64,000 nt of DNA, taken from assembly GCF_902806685.2 (NCBI RefSeq), contig NC_048545.1:12832926-12896925 (forward strand), written 5' to 3'. Origin of the DNA: Maniola hyperantus (taxonomy: Eukaryota; Arthropoda; Insecta; Lepidoptera; Nymphalidae). The notes under the pieces are model-generated. The model searched no databases. It saw only the letters and a program-made list of their open reading frames with translations, and was not told where the DNA came from. Within the stretch, counting starts at the first letter, position 1; every line of letters begins with the position of its first letter. The translations under genes were made by a program, and so were the position numbers. This document shows positions 24,701 to 36,700 of this stretch, one piece after another.

Positions 24701-27700
24701 GTGTTCTAACGGGATTTTCGTGAAACCTAAATCCACGGGGATGAAGTCGCGGGCATCATCTAGTTACCTATATGTATGTTTTAAAGAATATTAGCCATAT
24801 TTATCATGACTAATATTCCTCTTTCCCCTCCAACTAAGCGTAAAGCTTGTGTTAGGAGTCTGTACAATAATAGTGCTTCGTGTAAGGTTTGACCCGCCAA
24901 ACTTTTTGAGCTATTGAAGCTCTACAAATACGAATAAACCTAATCTTTGAAACATAGAACAAATAATAATCAGCTGGAACTTTGCCTGTGTATTTATCGG
25001 AGTTCATGAATGAATTCATCATAGTACGTACCTCAGTAAGAGGTGTGTCAAATACTTGGAACTATTAGGTGTGCGTCAACTTGTTTTTTCATAAAAACAC
25101 GAAAACTCATAATGATAAATTCCTAATTCTTGCCGATAAATAATTATATACATATCAGCAAAATATACATAGTTAAGTACGTATATCTACCTAAGTAAAA
25201 TTATTTCAGTAAATGAATTGTTGCTCATTCATGGCCAAAATTACCTTTTATGATTAAATCGTTATCGCGTGACAACAGGTACCTACAGCAATTATTCGGA
25301 AAATTGATTTTTCGGTTAAATTTTGATAACAGTGATTACCTACTTAATCCGGTATTTGTGTAAATTTTTAATATTAATCTTTCTTATTCTTGTTTTGGAT
25401 ATTTATAGCTGAGTCAACCTTGATTTAGTAATGTCATTTGCAAGTAGGTGACAGAAACCTCAGAAGTTTTATTACGAAAATTTGTTACGCAGATAAATAT
25501 TATGGTTGGGGTGGAATGCCGCCGCCACACGGCTACCCTTCTGGACCACCCGGATCTGGCACCCCCGGTCATCCTCCACAAACATATCCCTACGGCCCAG
25601 GAGTTGTGTTCTACCCAGTCCATCCCGCATACTTCTATCCGCCACATCATCACCCTCCTTACCCTCCACCCCCTGACTCGGTCCAAATAGTTGACTCCCC
25701 ACCAGAGGAACCTGAATTACCTGGAGAGACGGTCGAGTTACCTTGGAGTAAGTTAACCCGGGTTTGAATACTTGAACAGTCGAAACAGTCATGCAATCTT
25801 CCCCAAAAAATACTTAATACCTACCTTTTAGAGTATCCCAATTTGTCCTGATCATTTCTGACACCAGAACTAATCAGGTACGAGCCGGAATCTTAAAATT
25901 AGTATAAAGATTACGCGATTGTTGACAAACTTGAAAATAAAATGGATAAGTACGAAGAGATGACACCTTGGCGTTAGAAGTTTTTGAATAGGCATTAAGA
26001 TTTTCTCAGATAGTCAACTATAAAAAAAATTGTAAGTTTTTGTAAAATAAACAGTCTGCAATGATGTGGTTTTTAGAGTTAGTTCAGGTTTAAATAAGGT
26101 GTTATCTCTTCATTATTCCCGTCAGCCGATGTTGGGTCTTGGGCCAATCCTCTCTATGGTTCCTTATTTCCTGACCTTCCCCTTTCTTCCTTATCCTTGG
26201 CTTCTTCAAATGATGAATACCAGACGTCACCTGCATACTATTTTTGATTTTTAAGACTTAAGTAAACCATATAGAGTTTTGGCCATTGCTTTTGTGTTGT
26301 GACTTGTAACCAAACATTCATAAAATTCTCCAAAAAGAGGTACTTGTTGTTTCTTTCCTAATAATAGGTACACTTATCAGCAGATACGAACCATTTTTTA
26401 CCTGATTAAGAAATATTTGATAACAAACTGATAGGTGCAGTAACGCCATTATCAAAGAATATTATTTGATAAATTGAACACAACATTCGTTTTAAGTCAA
26501 TCCTTAATTAGTAGGTACTTATATAAAAAAATTCATGTGACGTGATTCAAATTTTATTCAATATCACATTTTTGTGACTATTTTGTAAGCAGAGATTTTG
26601 TCCTCCATACTCCATTATTCAGCATACCTACTTAGGTAAAAAGTATTTTTACGTAAAAATTCTCCGCGACTCGTGATTTGATCTCCTGAAAAAATTAACT
26701 TTTCTTCCCTGCAGGCGATGTTCAAAAAACTTTATTTTTCTTCTCTAGAGGCGATGTTCAAAAAACTTAATTTTTCTTCTCTAGAGGCGATGTTCAAAAA
26801 ACTTAATTTTTCTTCTCTACAGGCGATGTTCAAAAAATGACAAACTATATTATCCAAACAGAAAATTCTGATTTACATGTTTTATCGTATAGAAACATCT
26901 ATAACCAAAGCAGAACAGCTTATCTATCATCTGAGGCCAATTCATCACTTATTCCATACTATTTGAATGAATAAAAAAAGTTGTTCCAAAGTTTAGCTCA
27001 CGTAGTCACGTACTCTTATTCATCATCATCATCATCATCATCAACCTGTGGATGTCCACTGTTGGACATAGGCCTTCTCTAAAGAGCGCCACCACACCCG
27101 GTCCTCAGCTTTCCTCATCCAGCCACTTAGTACTCTTATTGTAGTAAGAATAAAATCGATTTATAGAGGTTAATGTTTGAAAAACGTTTTCCAGGCACAT
27201 ACCGTTGGGTCCCAGCATGTCTGAGCCAGAGGAGCATCCCCATGGGAGCTCTGCGCGTGGGCACGGACGCAGATGGGGACGAGATCTACGCAGGCAGAGC
27301 CCACCACGAGGGTGACGTCCTCCCTGCAAAAGTCATCCCCACAAAGAATGCGTGCTACATCGCGTACAGTGGCGAAGAAATCCTAAAGGATCAGTTCGAG
27401 GTAATTATGCAACTTTTCAAGGACTATCAAATTATAATTTTATCAACCATGTCGTGGACAGAATTTTACTGGTCCTTGTCCCAAGGTGGGGTTCTTTTCC
27501 CTATATTTTATATTGCTCAGTCATCAGCATCTGATTTTTGAGTCTATTCACTCTCAAATCTGCACTCAGGACATAGACGTCGTATTCCCTTCGCAGGCTC
27601 CCTGAAATAGGCGGAAGGAGCTTTATTGAATAACTAGATCCTTTTGATTTTCCGGGATTTAAGTAACCTATGTGTTAAATCAGGCTATAAGCTGTCTCCA

Positions 27701-28915
27701 TCCGAATTTCAGCCAAATCCGTCCAGTAGTTTTTGCGTGAAAAAATAACAAACATACACACACCGTGTGTGTATGTTTGTGCGTGCGTGCGTGTGTCAGT
27801 GACACACGCATACAAACAACCTTTCGCCTTTATTAATATTAGTGTGATTCGATAAGGTAAAGCTCGGTAAACTCAGATACTTACACGCTCATTGAAAAGG
27901 CTTTGATGAGAAGGATTTTGTCATAATGAGCATATTAACGCTCGACGTTACCTCCCAAACCAACCATTCAGAAGAACTTATATAAAGGTCCTTTATGGAC
28001 GTTGATACCTAAATGTTTCTGTATTGCAAGACATTGTCTACCAGACCAAGTTCTAATATAACCATAACGGTTTCTAGGTGCTGGTACCAGCGATGTTCTC
28101 GTGGCAGTTCTCGACCGGCGGCAACGTGCCCCCGGGCGCCGTCGAGGCCGGCATGACCGCCGATGGCGAGAAGCTCTACTTTGGCAGAGTCACGCACGAC
28201 GGCTGCACTACTCCTGGCAAGGTAAGCTATACAAGATATGTTTTAACACTGTCTTCTTCGACTTGGCACTGCCCTAATGGGCATCGCGCAAGAGAGGCAC
28301 GGCGTACGTTTGTTAGAGTTCCCGGAAGTTTCTCGAAGAATCCCACATAACCCGATCTCTCTCCAAAGAGATCGGGTATCTTAAAAAGTTTTGCTCCTCA
28401 TTAACAAAAAAGGTGGGGCCCGTTTCCTACATTTTTCCGTCCACTTTACCGGATATTAAACACCTGATGTTTGGAGACTATTGGCTCTCAGGTCTGCGCT
28501 CACGACGTCCAGCCAGTGCTTTCTTCGGCGACCACGAAATTTAATTCCTGAAAAGACGATGTTGAGAAATCTGTTACTAACATAACTTGGTGGTTTCCAT
28601 GCTAGGTACATGACCGTACCATCTGAGCACCTAACCCGTATACTTAGTGGCAAAACTAAAAATAAAAAAATGATACTATCTAACATCAGTCTGCAGAGGA
28701 TACCATACATGGGTGGCATTGCAAGGAAAAGGGCAAGGGAAAAGAGACTTCCGTCGTAACCAATAACCTTTTTTACTTTACTTACCTACTGATACTGTAT
28801 CTATAGAGGTATTTTGTTGTTCTTCCAGATTCATCAGAGCCACGGCGTCTGCTACTACCCATTCGATGGTGAAGAAAGGAGCTCAGCCGAATACGAATGC
28901 CTCGTCCTTTTCTAA
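21794..28915 (+). CDS. DM9 (DUF3421) repeat protein with Pro/Tyr/His-rich N-terminus
   Basis: Coding exons are 21794-21800, 25493-25747, 27195-27400, 28078-28221 and 28829-28915, giving 232 residues. The first coding exon holds only ATGGCAG before GTAAGT; the leftover G joins AT of exon 2 to give Met-Ala-Asp-Lys-Tyr-Tyr. Residues 4-85 are rich in Pro, Gly, Tyr and His (PPPHGYPSGPPG, YFYPPHHHPPYPPPP). Two DM9 repeats follow. The first is about 88-156 (YRWVPA, then GTDADGDEIYAGRAHHEG and an alanine-lysine-valine). The second is about 157-232 (AGMTADGEKLYFGRVTHDG, then PGK and YECLVLF at the end). DM9 proteins occur in insects and molluscs; some are intracellular or vesicle-associated lectin-like or pathogen-responsive proteins. 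No signal peptide is visible, in line with the family. The exact role here is unknown. Confidence 0.87.
22871..23190 (+). mobile_element. tRNA-derived SINE with probable target-site duplication
   Basis: The head GCTGTGATAACCTAGTGGTT and B-box-like GGTTCAATTACGG are followed by the same body as the other copies and a GATCATGATGATG tail. AACAGCGGG flanks both ends (22862-22870 and 23191-23199). It lies in the first intron of the DM9 gene. Confidence 0.85.
23530..23637. mobile_element. Diverged single copy of the 31.6-kb hairpin element
   Basis: ATACAATCTCTAAAATAAA, TTTCCGCAGGGAGAAATATG, AAAGGGATAGCA and TTTAGTTTAGAGATTGTG match the 164-bp element in order. Confidence 0.75.
24573..24766 (+). 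mobile_element. Helitron-like non-autonomous element
   Basis: AAATGCGAAAGTATGTCTGT opens the copy and GAAGTCGCGGGCATCATCTA then GTTA closes it. It is in the first intron of the DM9 gene, next to a diverged reverse copy (24262-24425). Confidence 0.7.
24778..24920. repeat. Dispersed repeat, paired with 42838-43010
   Basis: It shares several blocks in the same order with the copy in the procollagen gene. It is in the first intron of the DM9 gene. Confidence 0.5.
26713..26836 (+). repeat. 36-bp tandem repeat (about 3.5 units) in a DM9-gene intron
   Basis: Units of 36 bases start at 26713, 26749 and 26785, with a partial one from 26821. Each has AGGCGATGTTCAAAAAAC, then a T-rich TTTTTCTTCTCTA and AG. 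The unit therefore carries a polypyrimidine tract and AG like a splice acceptor, repeated in the intron between coding exons 2 and 3 on the sense strand. The first and last copies have CAG; the two inner ones have TAGAG. Confidence 0.85.
27019..27128 (-). mobile_element. RTE-like LINE 3' end fragment
   Basis: CATCATCATCATCAACCTGT, GTCCACTGTTGGACATAGG and GGCGCTCTTTAG (reverse) repeat the copy at 20073-20192 with few changes. It lies in the DM9 intron before exon 3. Confidence 0.7.
27600..27840 (-). mobile_element. Helitron-like fragment with a GTGTGT tract
   Basis: TTGATTTTCCGGGATTTAAG, AATCCGTCCAGTAGTTTTTG and the pair ACACACACCGTGTGTGT / GTGTGTCAGTGACACACGC show an older copy with a short palindromic microsatellite. 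It lies in the DM9 intron after exon 3. Confidence 0.5.
28456..28719 (-). mobile_element. Decayed non-LTR reverse-transcriptase C-terminal fragment
   Basis: The minus-strand peptide RGRRRKHWLDVVSADLRAN resembles the C-terminal end of insect non-LTR ORF2 proteins. The frame is short and there is no complete domain. It lies in the last intron of the DM9 gene. Confidence 0.4.
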
Positions 28916-28972
28916 AGCCTAAGTGTAACAAGGATAGTCTGTGTCATATGAGGGATAATAATTTATTCAAGC

Positions 28973-28978
28973 AATAAA
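28973..28978 (+). terminator. Polyadenylation signal of the DM9 gene
   Basis: AATAAA lies 58 bases after the DM9 stop codon. A second AATAAA follows about 25 bases later, near 29001. Confidence 0.5.
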
Positions 28979-29329
28979 ATAGTAGACTATAGCTAATTGA
29001 ATAAAGTATGTACCTACCAAATAATAACTTAATGTAGGTAGGTACTTGTTGCATTTATCCAAGTATGAAAAAGTTAAGAATTTTACATATTTATTCGAGT
29101 ATTTGTTCTTGTCAATTGAATAGCACCATACATAATATTAGGCAGACGTAGCGTAAGTAAATAATAATTTAAAGTAAATTGAACACATAGTTTGAGAGGC
29201 ATGAATTATTGTTCAATGTAAACTAATAAGATTAAAGTCTGAGATACTTAATTGTCTTGAAATATATTTTGCATACATTTTTCACCTGTTTTTTATTTCA
29301 TGCTAGCTAGCTAAAACATGCAATTTGAT

Positions 29330-29500
29330 TCGCGCCATCTTATTGCACGTTTATCCCTGTTGCTCGCTTGATGTCATCCATTCACCTAGTGGAGGGATCT
29401 GCCAACGAACCGGTACGAGATCACCATTCCAACACCTTGGGGCCGCAATATCTACCAGTTCTTCGAACGATGTGACCCGCACATTGCCATCAGCTTGTCT
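29330..29500 (-). mobile_element. RTE-like LINE ORF fragment
   Basis: The plus strand carries TTGATGTCATCCATTCACCT, GGAGGGATCTGCCAACG and TTGGGGCCGCAATATCTACC, which are diverged forms of the antisense RTE-like ORF tail. It lies between the DM9 and VWC-like genes. Confidence 0.5.
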
Positions 29501-29997
29501 ACTCTACTTTTGGATACTCTAGTTCCATTGCGGATGGTAGTACGTTGATGGTATCTCTTATATGTCAGAAACCTTCCTGCAAGTCCTGTACAACTGCACA
29601 AAGTTTCAACTCAATGGGATGAACGATGCGTGAACGCATAGGTAATAATAATAATAATAATGTTATTTATTTCAGGCAAATTGTACCCATATTATTACAG
29701 AGGTCAAATATAAAATAAAATTAAAATTTAGATTCTAAGATAAAAAATTAATATTTGTTTGGTGTACTATCATACTCTGGTGTGTTTAGTCGCGGTATTC
29801 GTGAATCACTCTTTATACCTTCTAAACACCAAACCAGAAGGCCAAAACTTTCCATCTAAGAAGGATCCCAGTCTGCTGGCAGGTACAGTAACCTTAAACG
29901 AATTAAAAGACGTTTCTTTATTTTGTTTAAGTTGCTCGACACTGATGCATTGTTTCCCTAAGGGTAATGAACGAAAGAGATAACTTTTATACTGATG

Positions 29998-30169
29998 AGT
30001 CCCGCAAATTGCTAATGCACGTGGCCGCCATTTTAGTGACGTCAGCATTAGACTGAAGTATCGAGCTGATGGTATATTTTTACTTAAATATGCGTCAAAT
30101 GACGTCAAAATGAAGTCATTTCGATGTTAATGTGACATGGTTCCAGAGCAATTGCAATTTGCGAGACTT
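29998..30169 (-). mobile_element. MITE with CRE-like and YY1-like motifs, copy 2
   Basis: AGTCCCGCAAATTGCTA and GCAATTTGCGAGACTT are the inverted ends. GGCCGCCATTTT, GTGACGTCAGC and AATGACGTCAAAA lie inside. It lies between the DM9 and VWC-like genes. Confidence 0.85.
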
Positions 30170-30610
30170 GTACTCCGAAAAATAAGAGGTATCTACGTGC
30201 TCGAAATTGAAGCCTGGAAATAATGGAATACCGGAATAAGAAGTCAACGTTTTTGCCTGTAGGCTATCATAATTTACCTTCGTAGGTAAGTACCTACGTA
30301 CTATCTATTACGATCGGCGTAAAATAATGTACCTACCTATAATAGGTATACATAATATATCTAGGGAAAACTGTCAATAGATGAAGCCAACTCCTACAAG
30401 TTTTCTATAAGCAAACTCATAGTTTCCCAAGAACATAAAGCTTCTTAGCTCTTTCCATATACCGGTTAGTAGTTAGGTTAGTAGCATTTTAATACGTATC
30501 TTAGCTTAGCTTGTTGTTGCTTGTATAATAACCACAGGTATATTATGTAACGATACCATTCAACTTGACAGTTTTTAACTTTAATCGCGATCGAAAGGCA
30601 GTGTAGTTCA

Positions 30611-30624
30611 CACGTGCTATAAAA
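30611..30624 (+). promoter_or_regulatory. TATA box with adjacent E-box upstream of the VWC-like gene
   Basis: CACGTG (30611-30616) is followed at once by TATAAAA (30618-30624), 134 bases before the start codon at 30758. The spacing suits a transcription start near 30650 and a 5' UTR of about 110 bases. The assignment rests on position only. Confidence 0.4.
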
Positions 30625-30757
30625 TAACAAATGATTTCTTTAATATAAAGACGTTATTATTTGTTATTTAAAAGTGTTCAGGAACTTTTTGAACATTTTT
30701 TTAGTATTATCGACTTCTTTTTCAACACTTAAGTATTTAAAAAGTGACTATTGCAAT

Positions 30758-33700
30758 ATGAAATCAGTGATTTATTTAGTGATGCTATGTGAGTATTGTG
30801 GAAATTACAATGTTTAATTGGAAAATAGGTTATTTCCTAAACGTTGAGTAGGTATATTAAAGTTATACTTACTTACTAATTTAGTTTAAGTCAGTAAGAG
30901 CTTTTTCGTCATATTGTGAGACGGTGATAAATAATAATAGACAGAATAGGTATTAGAGCTACATAACTATACGGCTGAGTTTGTTGTGGGCTTCTTCTCA
31001 AATAAGGGGTGTTTGAAACCCTTCTAACTTTAGCCAAGTGAACTAGTATGCCACCACTATTCAGTTTATGATATTCGAAAAATGTCCACCCACTCACCCA
31101 CTTTCACATTTTGCATAAATAACTTTTCTTTGAATTATGCTTTCTATAGAGCGTAGGTACTTTGACTTTGCTCATCAGACTTTTCTTAGATTTAAAAAAA
31201 AACGGGCTGAATTGAGAACCATCTTCTTTTAGGAAGTCGGTTAATTTTGATTTTTGATTTCATTTAAAAGATTTTTGTCAGGCACATAGTTAACTCTGTC
31301 TCGTCCTAATTGTTTTTCTAAAACGTTCGCGCGCTTTTTCATGCGATCAGTTGATCACACACATGCAAAATATTACAATACCTATTGGCGATAAGGTACA
31401 GTAATAGTTAGTACCTACTTAGTTTCGGTTAACTTACAATTAAGTAATTAAAAACATTTTAGATAGGTAATACGCGTGGGTCGCTTCGTTTCTACGCTTT
31501 CTTTAGCCTTGAGTCTTAGACATTCCTTGATAAGGATTTGAATTCGCAAGCCTGGTAAGGACGCTAGTAGTGGGGCCGATTCTCTAGTACACAATCTCTA
31601 AACTAAACTAAATTAACAGGTCTAAATCTAGTGCTTTCCTTTTCCGCAAGCAACATTATGAAAGGGATAGCAATAGATTTAGACGTGATATTTTAGTTTA
31701 GTTTAGAGATTGTGTACAAAGGAATTAGCCACATTGGGGCCGATTCTCTAGTACACAATCTCTAAACTAAACTAAATTAACAGGTCTAAATCTAGTGCTT
31801 TCCTTTTCCGCAAGCAACATTATGAAAGGGATAGCAATAGATTTAGACGTGATATTTTAGTTTAGTTTAGAGATTGTGTACAAAGGAATTAGCCACAGTA
31901 TTTCACTAAACCATTGCGGCTTACAAAATACGTATACTTTCTTACTGGCTTTTATTATACCTGCGATTTCATCCACATGCCCTACAGGAACAGGAACTAC
32001 CTATTTCTTTATTGTGTTGGTAGCACTTGGTGATTATGTAGATAGCATCTATCAGTGAAAGAATTTTCAGAATCAGATCATTCGTTCCAGAGATTACCTC
32101 CCTTTATATCCGTATATACCAACTCACAAACTAATTACCTTTTTATATTGTAGCATAGATTACTTAGAATATTTTAAAATGGCCTTCAGGAAATCTTTTC
32201 GTGATAGGTAGGTAATAGGTATTACTTACTTAGATTTTTTATTTGTATAGCATTTTTTACTGAAATTTATTTAATTCAGCGATTGATTGTAGTGAATATA
32301 AAAAGTGGCCTCGAGTCTGTTTACTTACATTTTTTTTAAATTTAATTATATACCTACGCGCGATTCAAAAGAAAGAGGTAAGTATCTACCTACCCAATCT
32401 AATGTATGGTCAGCCTTAGATATAAGTACCTACCTTTACTTGCAGCAGTCGATATCATGATAAGCTGTGAGAAATCCAGAGATTGGAAATTATTTATTTC
32501 AAACTTCATTGACTTAGTACCTACTTAAACCGCGATGAGGTCTACTTGCTACATGCTACAGCCCGAACTTCGTTCAACAGTAATTTTAACTGAAAAATAT
32601 TGGTTAAGTATGTAATAGTATTTTTGACCACAAATACCTACTACCGCCAGTGTTTTTATGGAGGCGCTATGCCAGAAGACTCCCTACCTCGCTCCTTCAT
32701 TCAGCTTCACCTATTTGACTTTCGTTTTGCTACGGAGGTCACCGGCTCGCTTCGCTCGCCACTTACCCTGTTTACTCAGCCTAGTAGTCTCCCTCTAGGT
32801 GTAGAACAGAGAAGACTGTGTGGAGTCAGAGTGCTCCAATTTCTTTCTGCAGGGCTACATTAAACCGATAGACATCCACAGATGGACATAGATCTCTTGT
32901 AAGGACTTCCACACGCCACGGTCTTGCCACCTGAATCCAATGGCTCCTTACGACGAGTCGCAAACGAGTCTCATACGAGTTTGATGTCGTTTGTCTATTT
33001 AGTGACGAATCTGCCAATGCTGCGCTTTCCGTTGAGAGGTCGCCGTTCTTACAACTTGAAACCCCAAATGTCTATCTGTATTTCTTAATATGTGGCCTGT
33101 CCATTAATTACCACTTAAGCTGTGCAACCCGTTGAGTTATGTTGGATACTTTCATGCAAGGGGTGGCGAGTTTTTGAAGTGTAGCCAATATTAGCATTAT
33201 TATTTAATACTAATTATTATGTAATTGTTTTCATATACATTATTATTTAATACTAATTATTATGTATGTAATTATTTTTTCAAAGATTTTTTTAAAAGAA
33301 AGCTTCCATATAATTTCGTAGATCCCAAATGGTAGGCAGACTTATGTGACTTTATGAAGGAAACTCCACTCGTACTTTAATTCTGGTACGGATCTCCTCA
33401 GTTCTGGTTTGATCACGTAGATAGGTCAGCTAAGTAGTTTGTTCTTTTAAATGTATGGATTTAACTTTAGGTAGGTATTTTGGTTTCCAGTTTTGCGCAC
33501 GGCGTACGCCGACATGGCGGGGGAATGTGTCATGGTTGGCTTCTACTTGGAGCTGGGCTGCACGCCGGTGCCCAGTGCTGACAACTCAACCATCTGCCCG
33601 GACGCTTTCGACTGCCCGGACTTACGGATTAACCCCGAGCCGAACACCTGTTATTATAGGTAATGGACTAAGGCTGAGATCTATAGAGCGCACTTTGACT

Positions 33701-36700
33701 TGCTCATACTTAAGATTGAGTTGTAACGGGACAGGTTTATGTGAGAGATATACATCTGTCTCGTTTTAACTCTGTCATAAGTCTAAGCAAAGTCAGAGTG
33801 CGCTCTATAAATTTCTCCCTAAGAGCCCGCGAAGGCCAGTCCGTCGTCAGTACCCTTATTATAAATGCGAAAGTGTGTTTGTTTGTTGGTTTGTTGGTTT
33901 GTCATTCAATCACGTCGCAACGGTGCAACGGATTGACGTGATTTTTTGCATGGATATAGATAACGACCTGGAGAGTGACATAGGCTACTTTTTATCCCGG
34001 AAAATCAAAGAGTTCCCACGGGATTTTTTGAAAAACCTAGTTCCACGCGGACGAAGTCGCGGGCATCAGCTAGTTATTTTATAAAATCTGAAAGTATCTG
34101 TGCGTATTGTCCCCAACACAGGGAGTGAAGTTTGATTGGCTTTGGGAGATAATAGGTTACAAAGGTATAAAAGTCAAATTTTTTTATTTTTGCTTCGGAA
34201 TAGTATTAGAAATCACGTCATGTATTGCCAAATACTTAGTATCGTGGCAACCTGCTGCGAGACACCCTTAAACTTGTCAACTTTAAGGGCGTCTGGCAGG
34301 ATAAATAATACATGATAAAAAAATACCTACTTATTTTTTGCTATGATGGCTTATGGCCATGTTTCATGCCCATGGCCCATGTTCACAAATTAGTATCTCA
34401 ACATCAATAAGCATGCGGGCATGCCCTCAAAACAATTCATGGAAAATAAACGGGAACTTACTAAGGAATAAATAACTATGTACCTACTTAATTAAAAAAC
34501 CGGCCAAGTGCGAGTCAGGCTCGCGCAACGAGGGTTCCGTACTACAGTCGTTTTTTTCGTCATGTTGCACGATACTTAAAAAATTATGATGCATAAAAAT
34601 AAACAAAAATCTGTTTTAGAATGCACAGGTGAAGCTCTTTCATATTATGATACCCTACTTGATATAGTTATCTTACTTCGAAAATTGAAAATACTAATAA
34701 TTAGTTCATGACCACAATTTAAATTTTTTTGTGAGATGTAACCACAAATTCACGGTTTTCAGATTTTTCCCCTAATTTCACCTATAGGATTTCCAAACAA
34801 ATTTCGTGATTCTAGGTCAACGGGAAGTACCCTGTAGGTTTCTTGACAAACCAACAGACAGACAGACAGACAACAAAGTGATCCTATAAGGGTTCCGTTT
34901 TTCCTTTTGAAGTAGGTACGGAATCCTAAAAATAATGTTGTCTTTCTGAATAAGGAATAATTGTTGATATTTATAAGTGCAAATAACGCAAAGGCCTTGT
35001 GTCTGACACGGCCTTATGAATCCAACTTCCAAGAAATGGATTTGTTTTTGCAACTGTCTGTCTGTCAAATACAAAAACGGACCTGTGACCTTATGACCGA
35101 TCATTTGGAAATACCACAGCCTTCGAGGCTACAATACTATACTTATACATATTATACGTTGTATAATCTCATATGTAATCAATATAGAACTAAATTATAG
35201 GTAACTCATGTGATTATAGGCAATAGGTATTAAATATAAAAGAATAAAGAATATCAAATTAAAAATAAATATATTTATAGAATAAAAAAAATAAAAAAAT
35301 AGGTATTGCAAGGTGTAGGTAAGTAGCTTTCCAAAATGATTTTCACAGCTTAGGGTCAGTAGCTAAATAGGCTGTTAAACTTACGTTAGGTACGGTTACC
35401 GTCACCCAGCGCAGGTCACATGATAGTGGCGGCGATCCGGCCCGTTCTTCAACAGTGGGTGGAGAGAGGGCACGGAGTACTCACCTTCCATCTTGTGCAG
35501 GTTCTTTCGGGGCATGGCTGCTTCGGAAGGTACCTGTGCAAGATCGCAGGTAGAGAGCCTACTGAGGAGTGCCATGAGTGTGGCAGTGCCGTGGATACGG
35601 CGCAACACACTCTGGCAGAGTGCCCAGCATGGGCTGAGTCGCGAGAGACGCTCGTGGCGGCAGTGGGGCAAGACCTCTCCCTGCCAGCCGTGGTCAAAGC
35701 CATGGCGGGCAGCGATGGGTCTTGGAAAGCAGTAGTGTTCTTCTGCGAGCAGGTAATGTCGCAGAAGGAGTTGGCGGAGCGCATGAGAGAAGATGATTTC
35801 AACTCTCATGCCATCCGTCGTAGGAGGGTCGGGCGTAGGCGAGTCGCCCACGACCGCCGCCTACCCCCTTGAGAAGGACTCTTGGGCATGACACGGGGAG
35901 TCTATCGTCCGTAAAGAAACCAGTCCTCGAGTCGGAAGGCGCACCTTTGTGTTCCTGGTGCGCCTCAGACGGTGTGTAGGGACTTCATTGGTCCCCTGAG
36001 GTGGGTCCTCAGCAGGCGCCGCTGGCTGGGTTGCGCGAACGTGTTTGGCCCCGTAGCCCAGCCACCAGGCGATGCGTGGAACATCGTGGGGTTTTAGTCG
36101 GTAAGAGTCCGACATAACCTCCGCACCTCCCCGGGTGCGGTGGCATCCATGAGGATTTCCCCACGGAAAAAAAAAAAAAAAAGGTACGGTTACCGTCAAA
36201 CGTTGGATGCCAAAAAATTATACTTAAAAACCTACTAATAATTTTATTATTCGCATCAAAGCCATTATAGCCTTGTAGTTAAGACGTCGACTTCCTAGTC
36301 GCCCAGTCGGGGGTTCGATTTTGTGCACGAGCACATTTACACATCTTTAACTTTTCGGAGTTACATGCAATGAGTTTTAAGCAATTGCTTGCTTGCTTTT
36401 GAAGAAACACATCGTGAGAAAGCCTGTATTGACTGGGAGTTCTCAACCTATATGGATTTAGTGTAAGGAATAGAAGTAAGAATACGTACTCGGTACTTAG
36501 TTCTCAAACGCTAACCGTAATTTCCAAACTAAAATGAAAATTCTGGATCATGATTCATCAAATTTTTAAGTAAGTTACTTATTTTTGTTATAATCTTTTC
36601 AGGGGAGCGTCGTATAAACCGGGATCCCCATTTCCGCAGAGCGTGATCAAGAACCCTTGTACCAAGAATTGCGGCTGCAGTATCAATTATAATGGAGTGC

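Noticed and set aside
25438..25492. Extension of the DM9 exon 2 frame upstream with a TTG start
   Set aside because: The frame is open, but the TTACGCAG acceptor and the ATGGCAG exon at 21794 give a normal start and matching phase.
35402..35851. Long minus-strand open frames
   Set aside because: They are shadows of the R1-clade ORF2 tail on the plus strand, which has the recognisable zinc-knuckle motif.
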